From: Mucinivorans sp036654415
GTDB taxonomy: Bacteria; Bacteroidota; Bacteroidia; Bacteroidales; Rikenellaceae
Assembly (NCBI GenBank): GCA_036654415.1
Contig: JAVVSB010000005.1
Location: 1-64,000, forward strand
Reading direction: 5' to 3'
Length of the DNA: 64,000 nucleotides
The notes beneath the pieces were generated by a model that worked only from the letters and a program-made list of their open reading frames with translations, was not told the origin of the DNA and did not search any database. This document shows positions 51,119-59,840 of this stretch, piece after piece. A program made the translations under genes and the position numbers. Each line of letters begins with the position of its first letter. Positions within the stretch are counted from its first letter, which is position 1.

Positions 51119-52716
51119 TGGGGGTCAAACTGAATCTACCGACTCGTCCATGGGTTCCCCAGTGGCTGGGCATTGTCACTATGTTTGTGGTAATTTTGCC
51201 TACTGTTATGCTCAATGGGGCCTATACAGGGAGTATGGTTGAGGTTAGCAATACTTTAGGTATTCTGAGCGAGGATATCACCTTGGGCTATTATGCCGCA
51301 TCGGTTGGTATGGCTGTAGCCTATCCTATTGTGCCTAAAATTAGAGCTGTGGTTACGCCTAAGACGCTGATGCTAAGTGATATGTTTCTACAAGTATTGA
51401 TTAGCCTTGGGTGTGCCCATACCAGCGATATTGATATTATCATCATCTGTAGTTTCTTTGTTGGCGTTCTTAAAGCCTTCATCATGCTCGAATTTATAGT
51501 CCAGATTCGTCCATTGTTTAGCCCCAAGAATATAAGAAGTGAATTCTATGCCTATTTCTACCCAATCGTCTTTGCTGGGGGACAAATATCGATGGTCATT
51601 ACTGCTCAATTGGCCTACTACTACCAATGGCAATATATGTACTATTTTACGATATTGCTCATGCTTATTGCTATGGTCTTTATCTTACTCTTTTTTCGCT
51701 ATGCCCAAAAGCCAATTTCGTTACCATATCGGGATATCGACTTTAAAAGCATACTTCTTATCTCTTGTGCGCTACTCTTTATGATATATGTATTTACCTA
51801 TGGTAAGGCACTCGATTGGTTTAACTCAACTAAAATTCAAATTTATGCTGTGGCCATACCCATACTTTTTTACCTTTTTTGGAAACGGCAGCGTACACAA
51901 AATAAACCATACATTAGCTTGAAACCCTTGGGCCACCATAAATCGATAATCGGCTATTTTTTTATGGCCTTAGTGATGTTTTTCTCGGCCACTAGTACTT
52001 TGGTAATAAGCTATATGAACAGTATTATTCATGTAGATAGTGTCCATGCCAACACTCTGAATCTCTTTTTGTTGCCAGGTTTTATTGTGGGGGCTTTTAT
52101 CTGTTTCTGGTGGTTCCGTTGGCAGCGGTGGCGTTTTCGTTTTTTGATATCTTTTGGTATGTTTTGTTATGTAATCTACCTGGCTATACTCTATTTTGGG
52201 ATGGCTCCCAATAGCACCTACGAGATACTTTTCTTACCGATGTTTTTTCGAGGTTTGGGTATGATGATACTTTTTATTGCTTTTGGTATCTTTGTGGTTG
52301 AGGATTTAGAGCCACGATTGATGCTCTCCAACGCCTTTTTTCTTATCTCTTTTCGCTCAGTGTTGGCGCCTGTTCTTTCGGCTTCTTTTTTCAACAACAT
52401 GATATACAGTATGCAAACTAAATATGTGACTATACTCTCCGAGAATATAACTATGACCACCCCTTTGGCTGCCGACCGCTACAACCAAGCTTTGAGTAGT
52501 GCCCTGGCACAAGGCCATGAATTTAGTCAGGCCAGCCAAGTGGCAACCAATAGCCTCAATTTACTACTTCAACAACAAGCACTGCTTTTGGGGCTGAAGT
52601 CTCTTATTGGCGGTGTGCTGATAATGGCACTGGTCATTGCCATCATATCGCGTTTCATACCATTCCACAAAACAATAAAGGTGGCAGTGGTAAAAACAGG
52701 CGACGATATGGTATAA
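51115..52716 (+). CDS. MFS multidrug transporter, DHA2/EmrB-like
   Basis: This 533-residue inner-membrane protein has about 14 membrane segments, as in DHA2 drug:H+ antiporters. It starts with WVPQWLGIVTMFVVILPTVML and has typical conserved Pro/Gly in TM4-5. A long extracellular loop near residues 430-490 (rich in Gln/Ser) precedes the last segment. With the TolC and HlyD genes it makes an EmrAB-TolC-like tripartite exporter. The substrates are unknown. Confidence 0.9.
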   Translation: MMGVKLNLPTRPWVPQWLGIVTMFVVILPTVMLNGAYTGSMVEVSNTLGILSEDITLGYYAASVGMAVAYPIVPKIRAVVTPKTLMLSDMFLQVLISLGCAHTSDIDIIIICSFFVGVLKAFIMLEFIVQIRPLFSPKNIRSEFYAYFYPIVFAGGQISMVITAQLAYYYQWQYMYYFTILLMLIAMVFILLFFRYAQKPISLPYRDIDFKSILLISCALLFMIYVFTYGKALDWFNSTKIQIYAVAIPILFYLFWKRQRTQNKPYISLKPLGHHKSIIGYFFMALVMFFSATSTLVISYMNSIIHVDSVHANTLNLFLLPGFIVGAFICFWWFRWQRWRFRFLISFGMFCYVIYLAILYFGMAPNSTYEILFLPMFFRGLGMMILFIAFGIFVVEDLEPRLMLSNAFFLISFRSVLAPVLSASFFNNMIYSMQTKYVTILSENITMTTPLAADRYNQALSSALAQGHEFSQASQVATNSLNLLLQQQALLLGLKSLIGGVLIMALVIAIISRFIPFHKTIKVAVVKTGDDMV

Positions 52717-52771
52717 AATTTTTATTTGTCGCAGATTATATCTATAATTGTAATTAAAATAGTTAATTTCT

Positions 52772-53569
52772 ATGGAAAGATTTATAATGGCCTCGGGTGT
52801 GGCCACTCGTTATGCTGATTTTGGTAAAGGTGAAAAGGTGGTGGTACTTTTGCATGGCTATTTGGAGGCGATAGAAGTTTTCGATAGTTTTGCTGGAGAA
52901 TTAGGTAAAACCTATCGCGTAATTTGTATTGATTTGCCAGGTCATGGTTTAAGCGACTGGGGGGGTAAAGAGGCTATAACGGTTGACTTTAGTGCCTCGG
53001 TGGTGGCCTCTGTACTTGAGAAAGTTGGTATCATGCAGGCGTCTGTGGTGGGTCACTCGATGGGGGGATATGTGGCGGTGGCCTTGGCCGAGAACTACCC
53101 TCAGTTAGTAAGCCACTTGGTTCTGCTCCACAGTTCTCCAGCAGGCGATAGCCAGGAGAAAAAAGAGTGTCGTCAGCGTGAAATAGAGCTTATCCAAGCG
53201 GGTAAAAAAGAGCTTTTGGCCACGGTCAACCCTGCCAAAGGTTTCGCTAAGATTAACCATAAAAGGTGTGCGGAGTTGATTGAAAATTTACATGAACAGG
53301 TGATGATGACCGATGATAAGGCCATTGTTGCCACCCTTTGTGGGCTTATGGAACGTAAAGATAGAAGCGAGTTTTTTGCCACAACAAACATTCCATGTCT
53401 TATGGTCTTCGGCACCGATGATAACTATATTCCTCGTGAGGCTGCCCAGACGATGATTGAACGTTTTCCAAAGGCCAAGTATGAATGGGTGGAGATGGCA
53501 GGCCACTCCAGCTTTGCTGAACAACCTTCACGTGCAGCGGAGATAATCCGCAATTTTATTCCGCTTTAG
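52772..53569 (+). CDS. Alpha/beta hydrolase
   Basis: This 265-residue alpha/beta hydrolase has the oxyanion motif HGYLE (about residues 30-34), nucleophile elbow VGHSMGGYVA (Ser about residue 95), acid Asp in VFGTDDNYIP and His in MAGHSSFAEQP. The substrate is unknown; haloperoxidase- or esterase-type is possible. Its stop overlaps the stop of the convergent minus-strand gene by 4 nt. Confidence 0.88.
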   Translation: MERFIMASGVATRYADFGKGEKVVVLLHGYLEAIEVFDSFAGELGKTYRVICIDLPGHGLSDWGGKEAITVDFSASVVASVLEKVGIMQASVVGHSMGGYVAVALAENYPQLVSHLVLLHSSPAGDSQEKKECRQREIELIQAGKKELLATVNPAKGFAKINHKRCAELIENLHEQVMMTDDKAIVATLCGLMERKDRSEFFATTNIPCLMVFGTDDNYIPREAAQTMIERFPKAKYEWVEMAGHSSFAEQPSRAAEIIRNFIPL

Positions 53570-55296
53570 CGCCTTTTTACCTCCACTACCTTTATCGCCT
53601 TGAGTGGACAGTTGAACCATGAGCTATAAGGGTAGCGGTGGAGTGAAAGCCCTATATGATAATCCCCAGTTGGTATGGTGGGGATGATGATTCTAGTGTA
53701 CTCCTTCACAGAGCCGTGAGCCGGTAAAACCGTGGATTTTATCTCCACTGGTACATCATAGGTCGTAAAGCGGCCTATTTTGAATAGGGCCTTCAACTTA
53801 AATCCCCCATCGCCAGTGAGTGGAATATCGAAATCATAAGGGTTATTTATAGTGAGTTCCAGTGGAAGGTTATCCTGCGTTAGCACTTTTTCGGGCATAG
53901 TGTACTCGATGGATACTCTTCGTGTGGGAATATAGAAATCCACCGTGTCATAATAGATGCCATAACGCCAAATGGATTGATAAAAATATCGGTCGGCCAA
54001 CTCTTTTTCTGAAAGAGAGTTGTGTGCTTGGTCTGATATTTCTAAAGCCACTTTTTGTCCGTAAAGGTGCGAATCCATATCTATATACTGGTAGTGGCTA
54101 CTGCGTGCATAGATGTTTGGTAGAGCATAGCTTGGGTTATGACCATAAAAATTAAGTTTGCTTGAAAGGACATAGTTTCCAGATGAGATAAAGGGTCTTT
54201 GACAGAGTGTGTCAGCAAATGCTGTGTAAGAATGTTTGTTGTTATAGACCTCTAACATAGATCCACTACCAGAGTAGACCATTATGACGATACGTCCCAC
54301 AAAGATGATAACCACAAAAATATAACCTGCTTTGTAGAGATAGTGGCGAAGCCTGGGGCGAGAGCCGCAGCCTCGTACTACAAAATAGAGCAGCGGGAAA
54401 CATAGAGGAATAAGCCATTGTGGCTGAACATGATATTTTGTGGTGCTCCAAAGAAAAAAGAGTAGAAATCCCCAAGTGATAACCTTGAGAGCCTGCTCTA
54501 GGTGGTCCTTGGATTTGTCCTTGACAAGTAGAATCAAGAACACAAACACCACCAGCGGATTAAAGGTGACACAGAAATTAACGATGTAGAGCCAAACATT
54601 CTCCCACTCGAAGTCACCAGTGCGAGCCGATAGGTGGTAACGGAATGAGACCCAATCGTGGTTGTACTGCCACAGCAGATGTGGCATAAAAAGTAACGAT
54701 GCCACACCAACGGCCACCCAAAATCGCCAGTTGCGCAGCATCCCCAAATTCGACAAGACAATAAAAGCGAGAATTAACACTCCGTGATACTTGGCGTAGC
54801 CCAGTAGAGCCATGCTCGCTCCAAAGAGCAGTGTCCCAAGTATCCAATTGGCTTGTTCATTGGTGAATTTTTTATAGGACCATAAAACCAGTGCCACGCA
54901 AAACATAAGTGGGGCATCAGGGGTAATGATAAAACCATAGAGTTGAATTAGAGGCACAGAAAAGGCAACCAAAAAGTAGATTAGAGCTGTTCGGTAGGTC
55001 GATGTTTGGGTGCGAACCAAGGTCCAAAATAGGTAGAGGTAGAGCGGTTGCAATAGTATGCTAAAAAGTCTAACCCCCAATTCGGTGTCACCAAAAAGAG
55101 CCACCCCGGAGGCAATCAGTGGAGCAAACATAGGTGGGTGGTCATAGTATCCCCATTCAAGGTCCTTTGCCAAGACCCAATAATAAGCCTCGTCGTTGGT
55201 CAGCTCTAAAAAGATGCCTTGGAATATATTAAAAACGCACCATAACAAAAGAAGTATGGCCAAAAAGAGGTTTGGGTTAGATTTTATCCATTTCAT
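53566..55296 (-). CDS. ArnT/PMT-type membrane glycosyltransferase
   Basis: This 576-residue protein has about 11-13 hydrophobic segments in the first 350 residues and a soluble C-terminal region. The N-terminal loop LTNDEAYYWVLAKDLEWGYY (about residues 32-51), followed by DHPP, contains the conserved Asp-Glu and Asp-His of the ArnT/PMT_2 polyprenyl-phosphate-sugar transferases. The acceptor is unknown; lipid A, glycan or protein are candidates. It is divergent from the M16 gene; the two starts are 26 nt apart and lie in one palindrome. Confidence 0.85.
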   Translation of the reverse strand: MKWIKSNPNLFLAILLLLWCVFNIFQGIFLELTNDEAYYWVLAKDLEWGYYDHPPMFAPLIASGVALFGDTELGVRLFSILLQPLYLYLFWTLVRTQTSTYRTALIYFLVAFSVPLIQLYGFIITPDAPLMFCVALVLWSYKKFTNEQANWILGTLLFGASMALLGYAKYHGVLILAFIVLSNLGMLRNWRFWVAVGVASLLFMPHLLWQYNHDWVSFRYHLSARTGDFEWENVWLYIVNFCVTFNPLVVFVFLILLVKDKSKDHLEQALKVITWGFLLFFLWSTTKYHVQPQWLIPLCFPLLYFVVRGCGSRPRLRHYLYKAGYIFVVIIFVGRIVIMVYSGSGSMLEVYNNKHSYTAFADTLCQRPFISSGNYVLSSKLNFYGHNPSYALPNIYARSSHYQYIDMDSHLYGQKVALEISDQAHNSLSEKELADRYFYQSIWRYGIYYDTVDFYIPTRRVSIEYTMPEKVLTQDNLPLELTINNPYDFDIPLTGDGGFKLKALFKIGRFTTYDVPVEIKSTVLPAHGSVKEYTRIIIPTIPTGDYHIGLSLHRYPYSSWFNCPLKAIKVVEVKRR

Positions 55297-55326
55297 AATG
55301 CAAAAATAGCTATTTTTGCATTATGA
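55293..55326. promoter_or_regulatory. 34-bp perfect palindrome holding both divergent starts
   Basis: The left half TCATAATGCAAAAATAG and its exact reverse complement meet at 55309/55310. The outer ends are the start codons of the ArnT-like gene (minus, 55294-55296) and the M16 gene (plus, 55323-55325). Each strand has TATTTTTG (plus 55311-55318, minus 55301-55308), matching TAnnTTTG, only 4 nt before the start codon. The symmetry suggests a shared regulator site and leaderless mRNAs. Confidence 0.75.
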
Positions 55327-56576
55327 TAAAATACGAAAGACGAATTTTAGCCAATGGCTTAACCGTTTTGGCACATACGGATGGCTCTACACCTATGGCA
55401 TCGGTCAATGTTCTCTACAAAGTAGGGTCTAAAAATGAGAATCCAGATGCCACGGGTTTTGCCCATCTATTTGAACATCTTATGTTTGGCGGCTCAAAGA
55501 ATGTTCCAGATTTCGATACTCCAATCCAAGAGGCTGGGGGCGAAAATAACGCCTTCACCAACAACGATTATACTAATTATTATATCACTCTGCCCAAAGA
55601 GAATATTCAGACGGCTCTATGGGCCGAGAGCGACCGTATGGCCTCTCTGAACTTCGATGAACGTTCCCTTGATGTGCAACGCAAGGTGGTTGTCGAAGAG
55701 TTTGCCCAACGCTATCTAAATCAGCCATATGGTGACACCTGGTTGTTGCTTCGCCCACTGTGCTACAAGGTACACCCATATCAATGGTCCACAATAGGCA
55801 AGAGCATAGACCACATTCGTGGGGCAAGTATGGAGCAGGTGCGCGCTTTTTTTTACCGTTATTACTGCCCTGCAAATGCGATTCTATCTATTGCTGGTAA
55901 CTTTTCCACTGATGAGATTTTTGAACTGGCTGAGCGATGGTTTTCGGATATACCTTCATCCGCAGCTCCGCAAGATGTGATTGAGCAAGAACCAGTCCAG
56001 ACTGAGCAGCGGATATTGGTGGTTGAACGCGATGTGCCATCGTCAATGATATATATAGCTTTCCCCATTGGGGGCAGGGCCACACGAGAGTATGTGGTGT
56101 GTGATGTGATTTCAGATTTACTGAGTAATGGAACCTCCTCTAGGTTATATCAGCGACTTATTAAACAGAAGAGTCTGTTTTCGAGTGTGAATGCCTATGT
56201 GACTGGCGAAATTGATGCTGGGCTTTTTGTGCTCACTGGGAGTTTACTCGATGGTGTTAGTTTTGAGGTAGCCCAAAAGGCCCTTTTGCAGCAGATGGAG
56301 GAGTTGAAGAGTGTGGCGGTTAGTGATTACGAACTTCAAAAAGTTAAAAATAAGTTTGAGGCCAACGATATTTATAGCCAAATAAATGTACTCAGTAAGG
56401 CTATGAATCTGGCGTTCTTTGAGTTTGTGGGCGATGCCTCGCTTATTAACGCCGAGGTGAGCGACCACAATAGTGTTACGCAAGAGGAGATTTTCGCCAC
56501 TTGTGCTACCCTTTTTACCCCAGAGCATAGCAATATTCTCCATTATCAAGCCAAACCAACCGATGAAAATAGATAG
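55323..56576 (+). CDS. M16 family zinc peptidase, active subunit
   Basis: This 417-residue pitrilysin-type protein has the inverted zinc motif HLFEH (GFAHLFEHLMFGGSKN, about residues 44-59) and downstream Glu in VVEEFAQRYLNQPYGD. The second domain is the inactive half-fold common to M16B. The next gene encodes an M16 homologue lacking the zinc motif and overlapping by 14 nt, so the two probably make a heterodimer as in mitochondrial processing peptidase. The substrate is unknown. Confidence 0.92.
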   Translation: MIKYERRILANGLTVLAHTDGSTPMASVNVLYKVGSKNENPDATGFAHLFEHLMFGGSKNVPDFDTPIQEAGGENNAFTNNDYTNYYITLPKENIQTALWAESDRMASLNFDERSLDVQRKVVVEEFAQRYLNQPYGDTWLLLRPLCYKVHPYQWSTIGKSIDHIRGASMEQVRAFFYRYYCPANAILSIAGNFSTDEIFELAERWFSDIPSSAAPQDVIEQEPVQTEQRILVVERDVPSSMIYIAFPIGGRATREYVVCDVISDLLSNGTSSRLYQRLIKQKSLFSSVNAYVTGEIDAGLFVLTGSLLDGVSFEVAQKALLQQMEELKSVAVSDYELQKVKNKFEANDIYSQINVLSKAMNLAFFEFVGDASLINAEVSDHNSVTQEEIFATCATLFTPEHSNILHYQAKPTDENR

Positions 56577-57840
56577 AACTACACCACCAGCCCTAATTTT
56601 ACCAACCAATTTGTCGCTGCCACAGCAAAAGCTCCATACCACCGCCACAGGCATCTTACTTCACACTATTGAGGTCCTTGAACAGCCAGTAGTGCGGCTA
56701 AGTCTGGTCTTTAAGGTTGGCTCTATGCATCAGAATCATCCATTTGAGGCCAGTACTATGCTCAATATGCTCTCTGAGGGGAGTCTTAGTATGAGCTCTG
56801 CCGACATGGCCAAAGAGCTTGATTTTTATGGTGTTGAATATGAGTGCTCGATTGACCGCGATTTTTCGATGATAACTGTCAGCTGTTTGAGTAAGTTTTT
56901 GCCTGAGACTTTGGGTCTCTTGGAAGAGATAGTTCTAAGGCCAGCTTTTTTGGTGTCTGAGCTCGATATATACAAAACTAAGAGGAAACAACAGTTGCGT
57001 ATGGAACGTCAGAGACCATCTTATATGGCTCGTGAACTTTTTACCGTGGCCATTTTTGGAGCCGACCATCCGTATGGTGTTGTGAGTCAAGAGGAGTGTT
57101 ATGACACCTTGACATCGGACAACTTACGCGAATTTTATCAGCGTTATTTTGGAGCCGAAAATTGCTTTGCAGTGGCTTCAGGCTTTTTGCAACAAACAGA
57201 GATTGCACTCATTTGTGGCTTTTTAGAGAAGATACCTCATGTAGTGCCATTTACATGTTCTTATCTTGAGCAACCAGTCTCAGTATCGCGTTCGGTATTA
57301 AGTCGTCCCAATGATGTTCAATCTTCGTTGCGCATTGGTAAACTTCTTTTTCCTAAGGGACACCCAGATTACAATGGGATGCAACTTTTAGTGATGGTAT
57401 TGGGCGGCTACTTTGGCTCACGTTTGGTCCAAAATTTACGCGAAGAGCATGGATATACCTACGGAATCTACTCAACTATAGCTACTTTGCGTTACGAGGG
57501 TTATTTGGCCATCGCCACCGATGTCTCTTCTGAATTTACAGCTGCGGCCGTTAAACAAATTTTTATTGAGATAGAGCGGTTGCGTACTCAAAAAATTGAC
57601 TCTGATGAGCTTATTATCGTAAAAAATATGATTGTGGGTGAGCTGATGCGCGTTTTAGACGGTCCATTTGGCATTGCAGATGTTATTGTAGAAAACATAG
57701 AAAGTGACCTTCCAGCTGATTATTTTAACCAGTTTTTACAAGATGTTAAGCAGTGCACACCAGAGTACTTACAATCTTTAGCAATAAAATACCTTAATCC
57801 AGATAGCTTTACCACCGTTATTGTGGGACGGACAGAATAG
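56563..57840 (+). CDS. M16 family peptidase-like protein, inactive subunit
   Basis: This 425-residue M16 homologue has MLNMLSEGSL where the HxxEH site is expected, so it lacks zinc ligands. The C-terminal region retains LREEHGYTYGIYST (RY-type substrate-binding motif region, about residues 310-324). ATG 56563 is preferred over the longer frame from 56473, which would sit deep inside the first M16 gene. It ends 23 nt inside the 3' end of bioD, a convergent overlap. Confidence 0.9.
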   Translation: MKIDRTTPPALILPTNLSLPQQKLHTTATGILLHTIEVLEQPVVRLSLVFKVGSMHQNHPFEASTMLNMLSEGSLSMSSADMAKELDFYGVEYECSIDRDFSMITVSCLSKFLPETLGLLEEIVLRPAFLVSELDIYKTKRKQQLRMERQRPSYMARELFTVAIFGADHPYGVVSQEECYDTLTSDNLREFYQRYFGAENCFAVASGFLQQTEIALICGFLEKIPHVVPFTCSYLEQPVSVSRSVLSRPNDVQSSLRIGKLLFPKGHPDYNGMQLLVMVLGGYFGSRLVQNLREEHGYTYGIYSTIATLRYEGYLAIATDVSSEFTAAAVKQIFIEIERLRTQKIDSDELIIVKNMIVGELMRVLDGPFGIADVIVENIESDLPADYFNQFLQDVKQCTPEYLQSLAIKYLNPDSFTTVIVGRTE

Positions 57841-58468
57841 GCAACTCAATAATTGGAATATCGGTATAACGTTGAAGATAGTCTGTTGTGCCTGCTGTAA
57901 GAGTTGGGTCTGATTCTGGATAGTGGTTGAAAATCATTGTTTTAACCTCTATTCCTCGGTTTTTGCATACCTCCAGAGTAAGCAGAGTGTGGTTTATGGA
58001 ACCAAGACGTGCACTGGTAACTACTATGGTTTCAAGATTTTGGTTTTTAATATAATCGGCTGTGGTTTGTTTTCCGTTGATTGGCACCAATAGACCTCCC
58101 GCCCCTTCAATGAGCACAACATCATATTTATGGCTGAGAATCTTGGTTGAATTTGTGATTTTATCCAAGTCTATTACTCTGTTATCCAGAGTAGCAGCCA
58201 AATGTGGTGAGCATGGGAAGTGAAAAATTTCGGGACACGTTGTTCCATCTTTGTCCTCGTCAGTTGGTGCAATACCTTGTAGACGACGGTGTGTTAGTAT
58301 ATCTTCCGAAATTTCGGATGGGTTGCAACCCGTCTGTACAAATTTTTGTGTAATTACGCTAAGGCCTGTGCTTTGTATTAGGCGAGCTAAATACGCTGTA
58401 GCATAGCTCTTTCCAGCGTCTGTATCTATGCCAGTAATGAAGTATCGACCAGGTGTGAAAGTTATCAT
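57818..58468 (-). CDS. bioD: Dethiobiotin synthetase
   Basis: BioD closes the ureido ring with CO2 and ATP in biotin synthesis. The 216-residue protein has P-loop GIDTDAGKSYATAYLA (about residues 12-27), KFVQTGC, and EGAGGLLVP (about 118-126). It is the last gene of the minus-strand bio run, coupled to bioC by a 4-nt overlap. Confidence 0.95.
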   Translation of the reverse strand: MITFTPGRYFITGIDTDAGKSYATAYLARLIQSTGLSVITQKFVQTGCNPSEISEDILTHRRLQGIAPTDEDKDGTTCPEIFHFPCSPHLAATLDNRVIDLDKITNSTKILSHKYDVVLIEGAGGLLVPINGKQTTADYIKNQNLETIVVTSARLGSINHTLLTLEVCKNRGIEVKTMIFNHYPESDPTLTAGTTDYLQRYTDIPIIELPILSVPQ

Positions 58469-59196
58469 AATTTTTGGGCTATTATAATTATTGGGTGAAA
58501 AGTTAATGTTGGGGAGTCGAATTTTTCGATGTATATTTTTTCAAAATTTTGTAGTTTTGATTTTGTCCAAACCACTGGTTCAATAGCATTCACTCCTGTT
58601 AACTTTAAGTGTCTAAGTACTTGAGCTCCCGAGGCAAATTGTAATGTCTCGTACCAAGCTTTACTCTCTAAGACCTTAAAGTTATTGGCTTGTAAGATAT
58701 AAATTAATTGCTCTTGTGAGTGATAAGTTAACCCTTGTCCTGTTGTTGCAAGAATCTCTTTGAAATTGTCAGGCCCAAAGGTTGAAATAGCCAAAATACC
58801 TTTCTTAGCAAGGTCAGCAGCGGTTTTTTCTACAAAAGCTGGCATGTCATCAAACCACTGAAGAGTAGACGACGATGCTATAATGTCTTGATTACATGGT
58901 ATCTCTATTGATTCCCCATCACCTTGAATAAATTCTATTGTTTGCGGTAAATATTTTGCACTCTCGGCCGTAATATCGTTGGCAATCCAATGGCAATTAG
59001 GGTATTGTGCTATTAAATTTTTGGTTAGAAAACCTGTACCACTCCCAATTTCAACACCATTCTTAGGAGCCTTAATCCAGCGAGTCAATTTTTGCGCTAA
59101 AATATCAGCTATGTTTTTTTGAACGGTAGCTATGGTGTCATAGCTATTCATAGAATGAGTAAATCTATTTATTATTAACTCCTTGTTGTGCTGCAT
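58465..59196 (-). CDS. bioC: Malonyl-ACP O-methyltransferase
   Basis: BioC methylates malonyl-ACP to start pimelate assembly. The 243-residue class I SAM methyltransferase has EIGSGTGFLT (about residues 47-56), NDITAES and DIIASSSTLQWFDD. It overlaps bioG by 22 nt and bioD by 4 nt. Context makes BioC far more likely than another methyltransferase. Confidence 0.92.
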   Translation of the reverse strand: MQHNKELIINRFTHSMNSYDTIATVQKNIADILAQKLTRWIKAPKNGVEIGSGTGFLTKNLIAQYPNCHWIANDITAESAKYLPQTIEFIQGDGESIEIPCNQDIIASSSTLQWFDDMPAFVEKTAADLAKKGILAISTFGPDNFKEILATTGQGLTYHSQEQLIYILQANNFKVLESKAWYETLQFASGAQVLRHLKLTGVNAIEPVVWTKSKLQNFEKIYIEKFDSPTLTFHPIIIIAQKL

Positions 59197-59840
59197 AATA
59201 CATATCGTTCAATAAAACCTCTCTCTGCAAAAATGTAGTGTGGCATTCCCTCTAAAATTGTACATTTTACACCTTTTTCTTGCCAATATCGCTGTGCTGG
59301 CGCTGTGGGGAATATTCGGTCGTTACCGCCTAAAATTGCCTCGTCCCACTGTATCTTAGGCGTATATGGTTTGGCCCCCTCTATGCCTAAAATCTTAAGT
59401 TCGCGGCGGCATCCATCCAAATCACGCATCGAATAATGCTGCATATATTCCCTTAGATATTGGCCACACATACGGGTTACAAATTTTACAACACCCTCTT
59501 TGATAATACCATTCAATGTAATGGCAAAAGCCCTCGGGTCAATGCCATACTCTTTGTTTATGGGTAGAGGTGAGGCCACAAGGGCAACGGCTCGTGTGAA
59601 TTTTAACTCTTTAAGAGTCTGTTCAGCTGCCCATACTCCAAAAGACCACCCCACAAGCGTAATATCATTATATAATCTAATATCTGACAAATCAACAGTC
59701 ATATCCCTGTAATCATACAAACATACAACATCATGTTGGCCAAAACTCTGACCAAACATTACATCCGCCGAAGCTCCCCAGCCCATAGCCATAAGCAAAA
59801 GGCGTTCATTACCATCTTTTCTTATCCAATATTTTTGCAT
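59175..59840 (-). CDS. bioG: Pimeloyl-ACP methyl ester esterase, BioG type
   Basis: BioG is the alpha/beta hydrolase that removes the methyl group from pimeloyl-ACP methyl ester in bacteria lacking BioH. The 221-residue protein has the nucleophile elbow VGWSFGVWAAEQ (Ser about residue 65) and a late ILEGMPHYIF with the His. It lies between bioF and bioC with overlapping ends. DUF452-type sequence and position support BioG over BioH. Confidence 0.9.
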   Translation of the reverse strand: MQKYWIRKDGNERLLLMAMGWGASADVMFGQSFGQHDVVCLYDYRDMTVDLSDIRLYNDITLVGWSFGVWAAEQTLKELKFTRAVALVASPLPINKEYGIDPRAFAITLNGIIKEGVVKFVTRMCGQYLREYMQHYSMRDLDGCRRELKILGIEGAKPYTPKIQWDEAILGGNDRIFPTAPAQRYWQEKGVKCTILEGMPHYIFAERGFIERYVLCSTTRS

